Part shown: in pieces, positions 1 to 8,931 of the stretch | Layout of the letters: every line of letters begins with the position of its first letter | Numbering within the stretch: position 1 is the stretch's first letter | Assembly: GCA_022775905.1 (NCBI GenBank) | Contig: JALFJX010000013.1 | Coordinates: 1 to 45,582 of the forward strand | Reading direction: 5' to 3' | Source of the DNA: Methanobrevibacter sp. | Lineage (GTDB): Archaea > Methanobacteriota > Methanobacteria > Methanobacteriales > Methanobacteriaceae | Length of the DNA stretch: 45,582 bases | The notes under the pieces: generated by a model | Told to the model about the DNA's origin: nothing | Seen by the model: only the letters and a program-made list of their open reading frames with translations | The model's database searches: none | Made by a program: the position numbers and the translations under genes

Positions 1-1
1 T

Positions 2-2626
2 TATTCAGATGGTAAATCATTAAGTGTATCCAATTCTAATTTCAAGGATAATAATGGTATTGGAACTATTTATAACAATGCTGAATTAACATTAGCAGAA
101 AACAAAATACAATCAACCAATATTGGAATAATTAATGATAAAGGTACTGTCACTACAACAATTAATGCTATCTTCTTAGAAAATAAAACACTTTCTGCAG
201 AATTAGGTGATGTTGTAGAACTTAGAGCTACTTTAACTGATGATAATGGAAATGCAATAAAAGATTACAATTTCAAATTCTCAGTAAACGGAAAAACAAT
301 TGAGGACATCACATTTGATGATGGAGTATACACAACTGAATATATTATTGAAAATGTTGGTGAAATTGTTATTTCCACTGATTATGTGGCGGATAATTTA
401 GTAAAACGCATTGGTATTTATGAAGTTCCTAAAGCGCATATCACTGAATTTAAAGTATATGTTAATAAAAATGAATTTAAAGTAGGGGAAACTGTAACTG
501 TAAATGTAATTTTACGTGGTGTAAATGACCTTGGATTGAATGGTGATGTTGTTGTAATTTTAAATAATGTCCAATATACAGTAAAAGTAAATAATGGTAT
601 AGGTTCATTTGACGTATCTGGTTTGGCTTCTAACACTTATGCTGCTTTTGCTTTCTTCAATGGTGATGATAATTATAATGTTCCTGTATTTGATAATGTA
701 ATATTTAAAGTGATGGAACCGGATTATGTCATATCTATCTCTGTTGATGATAATGTTAAAGTTGGTGAGGATGCTACTGTCAAAGTAAGCATTCCGGGTG
801 CTTCTGGTGTAGTTAAAATCATTGTTGATGGTGCTGGCACTATTATAACATTAGATGAAACCGGAAAAGCAGAATACCTTATTCCAAATATTGCTGCTGG
901 TGAACATTCAATTATAGCAATATATGATGGTGATGAAACCCATAATGCAGTTTATAACAGTGCTGTTTTAAAAGTTGCCAAATTTGCTAGTGAGGTTAGT
1001 GTTGCTGGTGGTAATGTTGTTGTTGGTCAGGATACTGTGATTAAGGTTAGTGTTACTGACGGTGCTACTGGTGTTGTTATGATTGAGGTTGCTGGTGCTT
1101 ATTATAGTCTAGATCTTTCTGAGTCTGATGAGATTAGTATTAGTTTGCCTGTTGGAGAGTACAGTGTTGTTGCTAAATATATGGGTGATGACAAGTTTGA
1201 TTCTTCTGTGTCCAGTCCGATTACTGTTGTTGTAGCTGATAAGCAGGTTGCTCATATTACAATTGAGGCTGCTGATGTTAAAGTTGGTGAGGATGCTACT
1301 GTTAGTGTAAGTATTCCTGGTGCTTCTGGTGTAGTTAAAATCATTGTTGATGGTGTGGAATCTGTTGTTGATTTAGATGATGGTGGTAAGGTAAGTCATG
1401 CTGTTTCTGGTCTTGCTGCTGGTGAGCATTCTATTGTAGTTGTTTATGATGGAGATGCGAATTATAAAGCTGCACATGACAGTGCTGTTTTAAAAGTTGC
1501 CAAACTTGCTAGTGAGGTTGCTATTTCTCCAAATGTCGCAGGTCAGAATATTGTTATTGATGTTGATGTTACTGAGGGAGCCACTGGTTTGGTCTTAATT
1601 AAGGTTGGAGATATTTATTATGCTTTAGACCTTTCTAAATCTAATAAATTAAGTCTTAATTTACCTGTTGGCGAGTATGCGATTGTTGCTAATTATGGTG
1701 GTGATGGTAAATTCAATCCTTCTGAATCCAGTCCAATTACTATTGTTGTAAAAGATAAACAAGTAACACCAATTACTTTAAATGTTGCCGACATCAAAGT
1801 AGGTGAAACAGGTATTGCAAGTATCACATTAGCAAAAGATGCTACCGGATCTGTAGTTATTTTTGTTGATGGCAAAAAAGTTGACACTGTTGATGTTGTT
1901 GATGGCAATGCCAGTGTTTCATTGTCTAACTTAAGTGCAGGAAACCATGTTGTTGAAGCGAAATATTCCGGTGATGAGAATTATGCTTCAGTTTCCGATT
2001 TAAAAACAATGTCAGTATCTAGAATAGATACTGTGATTGTTGTTGATGCCACATTTACTCGTGTTGCGAATGATTGGAGTGCTGGTGAAAGAGGAGCATT
2101 GTTCTATGCAGTATTGAAAGATGCTAATGGAAACCCATTAGTAAATAAAACAGTACAAATTGCAGTAAATGGTCCGATTTATAAGGTAACTACTGATGAA
2201 TATGGTAGAGCAGGATTGCAAATTAACCTTGTTGCTGCTAATACATACACTTATGCATTAAGCTTCCAAGGTGATGATATGTATAATGCTGCACCGATTG
2301 CTTCATCCAAGTTGATTATCACCAAGAAGGCAACAACAATTAAAGCAACTGATAAAACATTTAAATCAACTGCAAAAACAAAAACTGTAAGTGTAAAACT
2401 AACAACCAGTAAAAACCCGTACGACGGTAAAACATACCTCAGTGCTGGTAAAAAAATTACCTTAAAAGTTAATGGTAAAACATACACAGCAAAAACAGAT
2501 AAAAATGGAATTGCTAAATTTAATATTGGTTTAACTAAAAAAGGTAAGTACACAGCATCAATTAAATTTGCAGGTGACAACACATACAAAGGTTCATCAA
2601 AATCTATAAAAATAACAATTAAATAG
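2..2626 (+). CDS. Adhesin-like surface protein, C-terminal part (5' end outside window)
   Basis: The frame is open from base 2, so this is the C-terminal ~874 residues of a larger secreted protein; the GTG at 386 is not a real start. The first ~60 residues (about bases 2-180) have the short Asn/Gly-rich strands of a parallel beta-helix. Ig-like (Big_1/Big_3-type) modules follow, ending in motifs such as 'AGEHSI', 'YDGD' and 'FAGDNTY'. A two-module unit recurs with a 522-bp period (about 755 and 1277) and includes near-identical 'VKVGEDATV' and 'ASGVVKIIVDG' stretches. The last ~95 residues are Lys/Thr-rich ('NGKTYTAKTDKNG', 'LTKKGKYTASIKFAGD') and match the end of the protein at 8932. Such proteins are known as exported adhesin-like proteins of Methanobrevibacter; the ligand cannot be inferred. 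The stop codon lies in a terminator hairpin. Confidence 0.85.
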   Translation, partial: YSDGKSLSVSNSNFKDNNGIGTIYNNAELTLAENKIQSTNIGIINDKGTVTTTINAIFLENKTLSAELGDVVELRATLTDDNGNAIKDYNFKFSVNGKTIEDITFDDGVYTTEYIIENVGEIVISTDYVADNLVKRIGIYEVPKAHITEFKVYVNKNEFKVGETVTVNVILRGVNDLGLNGDVVVILNNVQYTVKVNNGIGSFDVSGLASNTYAAFAFFNGDDNYNVPVFDNVIFKVMEPDYVISISVDDNVKVGEDATVKVSIPGASGVVKIIVDGAGTIITLDETGKAEYLIPNIAAGEHSIIAIYDGDETHNAVYNSAVLKVAKFASEVSVAGGNVVVGQDTVIKVSVTDGATGVVMIEVAGAYYSLDLSESDEISISLPVGEYSVVAKYMGDDKFDSSVSSPITVVVADKQVAHITIEAADVKVGEDATVSVSIPGASGVVKIIVDGVESVVDLDDGGKVSHAVSGLAAGEHSIVVVYDGDANYKAAHDSAVLKVAKLASEVAISPNVAGQNIVIDVDVTEGATGLVLIKVGDIYYALDLSKSNKLSLNLPVGEYAIVANYGGDGKFNPSESSPITIVVKDKQVTPITLNVADIKVGETGIASITLAKDATGSVVIFVDGKKVDTVDVVDGNASVSLSNLSAGNHVVEAKYSGDENYASVSDLKTMSVSRIDTVIVVDATFTRVANDWSAGERGALFYAVLKDANGNPLVNKTVQIAVNGPIYKVTTDEYGRAGLQINLVAANTYTYALSFQGDDMYNAAPIASSKLIITKKATTIKATDKTFKSTAKTKTVSVKLTTSKNPYDGKTYLSAGKKITLKVNGKTYTAKTDKNGIAKFNIGLTKKGKYTASIKFAGDNTYKGSSKSIKITIK
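755..1750 (+). repeat. Tandem 522-bp repeat of Ig-like modules
   Basis: Two consecutive ~522-bp (174-residue) units inside the adhesin gene. The first begins at about 755 and the second at about 1277. The opening ~85 bases are nearly identical, and the second half of each unit also matches ('SAVLKVAK', 'LASEV' and 'LPVGEY' blocks). Most differences are synonymous or clustered. Each unit is two Ig-like domains, consistent with expansion by unequal recombination. Confidence 0.75.
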
Positions 2627-2660
2627 AAGAGAACAACTCTTCTATCTTTTTCTTTTTTTC
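2623..2660 (+). terminator. Hairpin terminator of adhesin gene
   Basis: A perfect 9-bp stem (2623-2631 with 2637-2645) and a 5-base loop are followed by a T-rich run. The TAG stop (2624-2626) is inside the left arm. The IS element starts just downstream. Confidence 0.7.
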
Positions 2661-2665
2661 AAAAC

Positions 2666-4373
2666 GAGAGTGGGACACGAACTCACTAATTTTTTTACTT
2701 ATTTTTCATTTAATTTTATATACTATGAAGTACAATCTATTATTATAGATATAAATCTTTATGGTTGTTTTATTTATGGTTTTAAGAGATGATACTATTA
2801 ATCAGACCATGTTGGTGCCTATGGACTTGAGGAAATTGATTCCAAAAGACCATCCGTGTTATTTTATTAAAAATGTGGCTGATCATATTGATTGTTCCAA
2901 AGCAAACCGTGAGTTTGCTGATACGCTGGAGATTTGCTTATCCTCGTGAATTATTGCTTAGGCTAGTTTTGATGAGTGTTTTTGATGGAGGATTATCATC
3001 ACGTGAGATTGAGCGAAGAACTCAAACGGATGTTGGTTATATGTATTTAGCAGGCATGCAGCATCCTAGTTATCGTACAATTTTGAGATTTAAGCGTAAT
3101 TATTCTGATCTGATTGATGAAGCTTTTAAAATGACTATAAAAATTGTAACCGAAGAAGAATTAGTTAAAATTCATCATGTAAGTGTTGATGGGACTAAAA
3201 TAAAAGCAAAAACATCAATTAACAAATTGACAAACGAACAGCAATTAAAAATAATGAAACAACATCTTGAAAAAAGCATTAAACTAGACGAAGAAGAAGA
3301 TGAAGAATTAGGTGAAGAATCCGGGAATTCTGTTCCAGAAACATTAACTGATGAAGAAAAATTCAAAGAAGTCTTTAAAAAAGTTAATAAATCTTCTAAA
3401 TATGATAGAAACAAAGATAAATTAAGAGCTTCCAGTAAAAAGCTCTTAAAACAAGCAGAAGAAAATCCAGAAAAAATTCTCAAAAAGGTCGAAACACTTG
3501 AAGAAAAACTCAATGAATCTGAAAAAGACGTTATTAGCATAAATGACCCTGATGCAAGGTTTATGAAGAATAAAAAAGGGCGATGGGAATTTTATTACAA
3601 TGCACAAATCGCAGTAGACGAACACAAAGGAATAATAATCGCATCACACATTACCAATAATCCAAGCGATCATCATGAACTTATTCCAGAAATAGAATAA
3701 GTAAAATCAAATTTAAGCGAAATATACAACGAAATACCGTCTAATTTCCAAGTAAGTGCTGATAATGGATATTCCACAGACATCAACACTGAATATCTCG
3801 AACAAGAAGGTTTAGATGGTTACATATCTTCACGAAAATTCTCAAGAAAAGAAAAGAAATACAATTTAACCGAAAAACCATTTTCCAAAGATAATTTTAA
3901 TTACGATAACGAAATCAAGACGTATATTTGTCCATTAGGACAACCATTGTACTGTGTGAAAGAATATGAATACAAAAACAAGCCAAGAATTACTTATTGG
4001 ACAAAAGAATGTAAATCATGTTCAGTACAAGAGTATTGCGTAAAAAGTCAACGATATAAAACGATTAGCGATTATGGAAATCCCTCCAAAATAAGAATGC
4101 AACGGAAAATGGAAACTTCTGAAGCGCAAGAAATCTACAAATTAAGATCAAAAACAGCCGAATTGCCATTTACAAACATGAAACAAAACATGCACTTAAC
4201 AGAATTCACAACAACAGGATTAAAACAAGTAAATACTGAATTCAAACTATATGCAATCGGACATAACCTAAAAAGAATCTATAATGAAATAAACATGAAA
4301 AATAACTAAAAAAATAAGAAACAAACAAAATTTTTCTAAAAATAGAAATTAGTTAATTTTGCGTCCCATCTTC
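2666..4373 (+). mobile_element. Degenerate IS1182-like insertion sequence
   Basis: About 1.7 kb bounded by imperfect inverted repeats. The left end reads GAGAGTGGGAC and, ~10 bases further in, ACTAATTT. The right end, reverse-complemented, reads GAAGATGGGAC and then ACTAATTT. The outer 11 bases match at 8 positions. Directly outside both ends is AAAAC (2661-2665 and 4374-4378), a candidate 5-bp target-site duplication. The interior holds a single broken transposase. Family assignment rests on the transposase (short N-terminal DUF772-like region plus DDE domain with a long charged insertion). The element sits between the adhesin terminator and the thrS promoter, apparently without damaging either. 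Confidence 0.75.
2761..4309 (+). pseudogene. IS1182-family transposase, frameshifted and interrupted
   Basis: The N-terminus is read in one frame from 2761 (or the better-matching ATG at 2776): 'MVLRDDTINQTMLVPMDL', then '..KLIPKDHPCYFI..'. It runs into a stop at 2947-2949. The rest ('FAYPRELLLRLVLMSVF', 'SSREIERRT') continues in the +1-shifted frame, so there is an indel at about 2920-2945. That frame runs to an in-frame TAA at 3698-3700 (context EIE-stop-VKSNL) and is then open again to 4309. DDE-type residues are still visible: D in 'HVSVDGTKIKAK', D in 'VSADNGYST' and E in 'SKTAELPF'. A Cys-containing segment ('CKSCSVQEYC') lies before the last block. An acidic/lysine-rich coiled insertion spans about 3240-3540. 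At least two lesions mean it is inactive unless recoded. Confidence 0.85.
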
Positions 4374-4410
4374 AAAACCTGATTTTTTGCAATGATTTAA
4401 GATTAGCTAT

Positions 4411-4456
4411 TTTTATATAATATTAAAACTAAAACTTAAATTATAATATATGGTGG
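4411..4456 (+). promoter_or_regulatory. thrS promoter (TATA box) and RBS
   Basis: TTTTATATAA at 4411-4420 is a good archaeal TATA box ~40-50 bases before the start, predicting initiation near 4440-4445. GGTGG at 4452-4456 is a Shine-Dalgarno placed 4 bases before ATG 4461. Confidence 0.5.
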
Positions 4457-4460
4457 TAAA

Positions 4461-6287
4461 ATGAGAATTTTATTAATTCATTCTGATTATTTAAATTATA
4501 ATGTAAAAAATAAAACACCTGTAGCTGAAGATATTGAAGAAGCTAAAAAAGAAGGTTCCTTCGATGACTCTTTAGTAGTATTTACAGCTGTTGAAAAAGA
4601 TGATGAAAATAATCCAGAAGGTATTGTTAAAAATTTAGTCAGTGAAGTTAAAAAAACTAATGATCAAGTTAAAGCTGAAAATATCGTATTATATCCTTAT
4701 GCTCACTTATCTTCTTCATTAAGCTCTCCAAAAGTTGCTGTACAAATCTTAAAAGATGCAGAGGAAGCTTTACTTGCTGAAGACTTTAATGTAAAAAGAG
4801 TACCTTTCGGATGGTATAAAGCATTTGAAATTTCCTGTAAAGGTCACCCATTAAGTGAACTTTCAAGAACTATCACTGCAGATAATGCAGATGAAGCAAA
4901 AGTAGAAAGAAAACCTTCCAAATGGCAAATCCTTGAAGGTAACAAAATCACTCAAATTGAAGACTTTGAATTCAACAATAAGGCTTTCAAACAACTCGTT
5001 GATTATGAATTAGGTCAAGGCGCATCCGATGAAGGAGAACCTCCTCACGTTAAATTAATGAGAGAAAAAGAAATTTGTGATTATGAACCTGCTTCTGATG
5101 TTGGAAACCTCAGATGGTATCCAAAAGGTAGATTAATAAGAGATTTACTTGCAGATTATGTTTACAACCTCACAGTAGATAATGGAGCAATGCCAATTGA
5201 AACTCCAATTTTCTACGATTTAGATAATGAAGCAATATATCAACATGCATACAAATTTGGTGAAAGACAATACAGAACTGACACCAAAAAGAACTTAATG
5301 CTCAGATTTGCATGCTGTTTCGGTGCATTCAGAACAATGGCTGATTCATACTTAACTTGGAAAAACTTACCAGCTAAAGTTTATGAATTATCCACTTACA
5401 GTTTCCGTTTCGAGAAAAAAGGAGAAGTTGTAGGTCTTAAAAGATTAAGAGCATTCACCATGCCTGATTTCCACTCTTTCTGTGCTGATGTTCCAGCATC
5501 TCTCGAAGAATTTGCAAATCAAACTGACATGTGTATGCAAACCGGTAAAGACTTAGAATTAGACTTTGAAGTAATTTTCAGAGCAACCCAAGACTTCTTT
5601 GATGACCATGAAGAATGGATGTATGAAATTGCTGAAAAATTCGGTAAACCTATTTTACTTGAAGTTTTACCTGAAAGACACCACTATTGGGTATGTAAAA
5701 TCGACTTAGCTAACATTGATGCGTTAGGTCGTCCAATTGAAAACCCAACTGTTCAAATTGATGTTGAAAGTGGTAAAAGATTCGGTATTTCTTACTTAGG
5801 TGAAGACGGCGAGCAACATAATCCAACTATCTTACATTGTTCTCCAACCGGAAGTATTGAAAGAGTTTTATGTGCAATGCTTGAAAAAACTGCAATTGAA
5901 TTAAATGAGAAATCTCCAATGTTACCTACTTGGTTAAGTCCAATCCAAGCTAGAATTTTAACTGTCGGTGAATCTCACAAAGAATTTGCAGAAGAATTAT
6001 ATGAAAAAATCAAAGCTTCAAACATTCGTGTAGATATTGATGATAGGGATGAAAGTGTAGGTAAAAAAATCAGAAATGCATCCAAAGAATGGATCCCATA
6101 CATTTTCGTCGTTGGAGATAAAGAAGTTGAATCCGGTAAATTCCAAGTAACCGTACGTGAAACTGGTGAAAAAGTCGACATGACTGTTGATGAATTAATT
6201 GCTGAAGTTAACGAAAAATGTGAAGGAAAACCTTTCAGAAGATTACCTTTACCTAAAGATATCTCAAGAAGGATTAACTTCCAATAA
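4461..6287 (+). CDS. thrS: Threonyl-tRNA synthetase, archaeal type
   Basis: A class II aminoacyl-tRNA synthetase that charges tRNA-Thr in the cytoplasm; 608 residues, the normal length for archaeal ThrRS. The first ~140 residues ('[20 protein letters not shown]') form the archaeal D-aminoacyl-deacylase-like editing domain, which replaces the bacterial TGS/SAD editing module. The catalytic core shows motif 2 ('[20 protein letters not shown]'), Zn-ligand regions around 'FACCFGAF', 'MPDFHSF' and '[10 protein letters not shown]', and motif 3 ('GSIERVL'). The C-terminal ~110 residues form the class IIa anticodon-binding domain ('[18 protein letters not shown]', '[15 protein letters not shown]'). 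Its own promoter and a GGTGG RBS support the start. It precedes fae-hps by ~50 bases but shares no function with it. Confidence 0.97.
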   Translation: MRILLIHSDYLNYNVKNKTPVAEDIEEAKKEGSFDDSLVVFTAVEKDDENNPEGIVKNLVSEVKKTNDQVKAENIVLYPYAHLSSSLSSPKVAVQILKDAEEALLAEDFNVKRVPFGWYKAFEISCKGHPLSELSRTITADNADEAKVERKPSKWQILEGNKITQIEDFEFNNKAFKQLVDYELGQGASDEGEPPHVKLMREKEICDYEPASDVGNLRWYPKGRLIRDLLADYVYNLTVDNGAMPIETPIFYDLDNEAIYQHAYKFGERQYRTDTKKNLMLRFACCFGAFRTMADSYLTWKNLPAKVYELSTYSFRFEKKGEVVGLKRLRAFTMPDFHSFCADVPASLEEFANQTDMCMQTGKDLELDFEVIFRATQDFFDDHEEWMYEIAEKFGKPILLEVLPERHHYWVCKIDLANIDALGRPIENPTVQIDVESGKRFGISYLGEDGEQHNPTILHCSPTGSIERVLCAMLEKTAIELNEKSPMLPTWLSPIQARILTVGESHKEFAEELYEKIKASNIRVDIDDRDESVGKKIRNASKEWIPYIFVVGDKEVESGKFQVTVRETGEKVDMTVDELIAEVNEKCEGKPFRRLPLPKDISRRINFQ

Positions 6288-6339
6288 ATAATTAATTATA
6301 TTTATAAATAAACTAATACTATTATATGGAGGAAATTTA

Positions 6340-7590
6340 ATGGACCCAATGTATAAAATAGGAGAAGCTCTCATTGGAGATGGCCCTGAATTAGCACACA
6401 TTGATTTATTAATTGGTGACAAATTTGGCCCTGTTGGTCAAGCTTTCGCTAATGGTTTATCAAACTTATCTGTAGGACATACTCCTTTAACAAGCGTAAT
6501 TAGACCTAATTTAATGACCAAACCAGCTACTTTAATTATTCCTAAAGTAACTGTTGGTGATTTAGATGATGCTAGTAAAATTTTTGGACCTGCACAAACT
6601 GCTGTTGCAAGAGCAGTAGCTGATGCAGTAGAAGATGGATACATTCCAAAAGAAATTGTAGAAGATATCGTAATTAACGTAAGTGTATTCATTGATCCAT
6701 CTGCTAAAGATTACAGAAAAATTTACCAATACAACTACGGAGCAACCAAATTAGCAATCAGAAGAGCTATGGCAGATTACCCATCTATCGAAAAAGTTTT
6801 AGCAGAAAAAGATCGTGGAACTCACCCAATTATGGGATTCAAAGTCAAAAAACTTTGGTCACCACCATACTTACAAGTTGCACTTGACTTAGATAATGAA
6901 GCTGCTATGGAAAGAATCATTAAAGATTTACCTGACAACGACAGAATCTTACTCGAAGCTGGTACTCCACTCGTTAAAAAATTCGGTGTTGGAATTATTG
7001 GTAAAATCAGAGCTTTACGTCCTGATGCATTCATTATTGCTGACTTAAAAACTTTAGACGTTGGTCGTGTAGAAGTTAAAATGGCAGCAGACGAAACTGC
7101 TGATGCAGTTGCTATTTCCGGTCTCGGTACTATTGAATCTATTGCTAAAGCTATTCACGAAACCCAAAAACAAGGTATTTACTCTATCTTAGATATGATG
7201 AATGTTGCTGGTTTCGAAGAAAAATTAGCTCAACTTCCTGATGACTTAAAACCAGATATTGTTTTATTACACAGAAATGTTGATATGGAATCCTACATTA
7301 CAGAACACGGTGGAGACACTGGTGACATGACTGAATGGGGTAACATTAAAGATATCAAAGCAGTCTTAGGTGAAAAAGGACTCATTGCTGTTGCTGGTGG
7401 TATTAGACCTAACAATGCTGAAGAAGCAATTGAAAAAGGTGCTAACATCATTATTGCTGGTAGATACATCATTGGTTCTAGAGATGTAAGAAGAGCTGCA
7501 CAAGACTTCTTAGAACATTTCGAACCAGATCCAGACAACATGAGACTTGCTATGGATGAAGACGAAAATATTGATGTGAACAAAGAGTAA
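6340..7590 (+). CDS. fae-hps: Bifunctional formaldehyde-activating enzyme / 3-hexulose-6-phosphate synthase
   Basis: Residues ~1-160 are Fae, which condenses formaldehyde with tetrahydromethanopterin. The signature is '[17 protein letters not shown]', with the likely catalytic base His20, then 'VGHTPLTSV' and '[20 protein letters not shown]'. Residues ~165-390 are Hps, a TIM barrel of the OMP-decarboxylase suprafamily with the 'DLKTLD' motif at 235-240 and phosphate-binding '[13 protein letters not shown]' and 'IIIAGRYI'. In methanogens the fusion is thought to run the ribulose monophosphate route backwards, making ribulose-5-phosphate for nucleotide synthesis and capturing the released formaldehyde on H4MPT. 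416 residues is typical for the fusion. RBS GGAGG at about 6329 fits ATG 6340. The stop codon opens a terminator hairpin. Confidence 0.96.
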   Translation: MDPMYKIGEALIGDGPELAHIDLLIGDKFGPVGQAFANGLSNLSVGHTPLTSVIRPNLMTKPATLIIPKVTVGDLDDASKIFGPAQTAVARAVADAVEDGYIPKEIVEDIVINVSVFIDPSAKDYRKIYQYNYGATKLAIRRAMADYPSIEKVLAEKDRGTHPIMGFKVKKLWSPPYLQVALDLDNEAAMERIIKDLPDNDRILLEAGTPLVKKFGVGIIGKIRALRPDAFIIADLKTLDVGRVEVKMAADETADAVAISGLGTIESIAKAIHETQKQGIYSILDMMNVAGFEEKLAQLPDDLKPDIVLLHRNVDMESYITEHGGDTGDMTEWGNIKDIKAVLGEKGLIAVAGGIRPNNAEEAIEKGANIIIAGRYIIGSRDVRRAAQDFLEHFEPDPDNMRLAMDEDENIDVNKE

Positions 7591-7626
7591 ATTAGATTTT
7601 TCTAATTTACAACTATTTTTTTTTTA
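7588..7626 (+). terminator. Hairpin terminator of fae-hps
   Basis: A 9-bp perfect stem (TAAATTAGA 7588-7596 with TCTAATTTA 7601-7609) and TTTT loop, followed by a long T-tract at 7615-7626. The TAA stop is the first three bases of the stem. The next gene's leader overlaps the T-tract. Confidence 0.7.
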
Positions 7627-7640
7627 ATGGAGTTTTTATT

Positions 7641-7922
7641 ATGGGATTTTGCAATTCATGCGGTAGACCAATTGTAAAAGAAGATTATGGAACTAATAAG
7701 GATGGTAGTTTAAATCCTGATTTTTGCAAAGATTGTTATCAAGATGGTGAATATACAGAACCAGATATAACTCTAGCAGAAATGATTACAAGAAAAACAT
7801 TAGAAATGATGGAAAAAAATCCAAGGTTGCCTGAAACACAAGCAACTGGTATTACAGCATTGGTTATTCCAAGCCTTAAGAGATGGAATCCAGAGTTTCA
7901 AGATGATTATAAAACTCTTTAA
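7641..7922 (+). CDS. Small zinc-ribbon protein
   Basis: 93 residues. The N-terminus 'MGFCNSCGRPIVKEDYGT' and 'DFCKDCYQDGEYTEPD' provide two CxxC knuckles (Cys4/Cys7 and the FCKDC pair), the pattern of the putative zinc-ribbon family Pfam PF12674. The remainder is a helical tail ('AEMITRKTLEMMEKNP') ending in Trp/Phe-rich residues. The function of this family is not established. The gene follows the fae-hps terminator and is convergent with the coiled-coil gene, the two stop codons overlapping by four bases (7919-7922). The short leader TGGAGTTTTTATTATG gives a recognisable RBS. Confidence 0.8.
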   Translation: MGFCNSCGRPIVKEDYGTNKDGSLNPDFCKDCYQDGEYTEPDITLAEMITRKTLEMMEKNPRLPETQATGITALVIPSLKRWNPEFQDDYKTL

Positions 7923-8758
7923 TTTCCACTTTTTAAAATAAATTCTTTAACTTTATTGGCGATGTACTCATCGTGGTTTTTCATAGTTCTAATTTTATAT
8001 AATTCTTCTTCTAAGTTGTTTACTTTATCAACTAAGTCATTATATTCTAAAATAAGATTGTCATATTCTTTTTCTAAGCCTTCATTGATTTCATAAATTT
8101 CAGCATAGCTTGTTTTTGTGTTGAGGTTTTCTTGTTTTAATTGATCGTATTTGTCTGAAACTTGATTGTAACTATTTTTAATATTTGAATGTTCATCTTT
8201 TAAGTTGGAGTATTTCATTTTAAGGTTCTTGTTTTCTTCTTTCATGCTTGAATATTTGGTTTTCAAGTTTTCATTTTCAGTTTTAATATTGACGAATTTG
8301 GTTTTTAAGTTTTCATTCTCAATAATTAATTTGGAATGTTTATCTTTCATTCTTTCATTTTCTTCCTTGAGTTGGTCAATATTGTCTTTTTTCATGGAAT
8401 TGTATTCATCTTCCATATCTTCTAAAGAAGTAACCTTAGTTTTCAACTCTTCGATTTCTTTTTCATATTCTGAAGTAGAGTTTAAGTTTTCATCCACTTT
8501 ATCATTCAATCGTTTCACTTCCTCAACATAAAGATAATTGGCCACTTTTAAGAATTCATTTTCTTCTTCTATACTCTTAAAAGTTTCAATTTCGTTGTTT
8601 GGGATAATTAAAACTTCTTCTTCGTTACTATAAATGTCTTCGTTTTTCGGAATAGTGATTTGAATTTGTTCAGTGGTGTATTTTTTCTTTTCACCATTTT
8701 TAAGTGTTCTATTATATTCTCTTGAATATTTTTTTACAGTACCTTTTCCGAATTTCAT
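7919..8758 (-). CDS. Coiled-coil protein with 14-residue repeats
   Basis: 279 residues of unknown function. Residues 1-60 form a small N-terminal segment, basic at first ('MKFGKGTVKKYSREYNRTLK') and then strand-like ('TTEQIQITIPKNEDIY', 'EEEVLIIP'). Residues ~62-258 are an almost unbroken coiled coil rich in E, K and N. Within it, residues 133-202 are five 14-residue repeats of the form ENENLKxKYSxMKE (a sixth is degenerate), i.e. two exact heptads per repeat. There is no signal peptide or membrane segment, so it is probably cytoplasmic and elongated or dimeric. It could be structural or an SMC-like accessory; no catalytic motif is visible. It is transcribed alone, with an AT-rich leader upstream of 8758. 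Confidence 0.75.
   Translation of the reverse strand: MKFGKGTVKKYSREYNRTLKNGEKKKYTTEQIQITIPKNEDIYSNEEEVLIIPNNEIETFKSIEEENEFLKVANYLYVEEVKRLNDKVDENLNSTSEYEKEIEELKTKVTSLEDMEDEYNSMKKDNIDQLKEENERMKDKHSKLIIENENLKTKFVNIKTENENLKTKYSSMKEENKNLKMKYSNLKDEHSNIKNSYNQVSDKYDQLKQENLNTKTSYAEIYEINEGLEKEYDNLILEYNDLVDKVNNLEEELYKIRTMKNHDEYIANKVKEFILKSGN
8153..8362 (-). repeat. 42-bp tandem repeats coding for a 14-residue coiled-coil unit
   Basis: Five consecutive 42-bp units encode residues 133-202 of the coiled-coil protein. The central three (residues 147-188) are the most alike, with strings such as 'ENENLKTK' repeated at exactly 14-residue spacing. Confidence 0.7.
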
Positions 8759-8825
8759 AAATTATCCCCAATGATTAATGTTTTGTTTTTTAATTTAATA
8801 AATATTTTGTAACTCATTTTTCATT

Positions 8826-8923
8826 GAGTAATACTTTTTGTTATTTTTTCATACTTTTAGTAATACTATTATATAAAAATTTATTATAAACATTGTTTAA
8901 ATATAATAATGTAATATGGGGAG
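8826..8923 (+). promoter_or_regulatory. Promoter, RBS and paired AGTAATACT motifs upstream of secreted protein gene
   Basis: TATA-like TTATATAAAA at 8869-8878 and GGGGAG RBS at 8918-8923 precede ATG 8932. Just upstream of the TATA box AGTAATACT occurs twice (8827-8835 and 8859-8867), 32 bases apart. This near-palindrome could be an operator. Confidence 0.45.
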
Positions 8924-8931
8924 TTTGAATA

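Noticed and set aside
386-400. GTG at 386 as the start of the adhesin-like protein
   Set aside because: The same frame is open without a stop back to base 2 and encodes beta-helix and Ig-like sequence, so the gene begins outside the window.
2251-2589. 112-residue minus-strand ORF opposite the adhesin gene
   Set aside because: It is the shadow of a Lys/Thr-rich coding strand, with no RBS and no recognisable protein features.
3175-3540. Ser/Phe-rich 121-residue minus-strand ORF opposite the transposase
   Set aside because: Its composition simply mirrors the Glu/Lys-rich coiled insertion of the transposase.
8153-8362. 42-bp repeats as a CRISPR-like array
   Set aside because: The repeats are contiguous coding heptads without spacers. 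No CRISPR array or cas gene was seen in the window.
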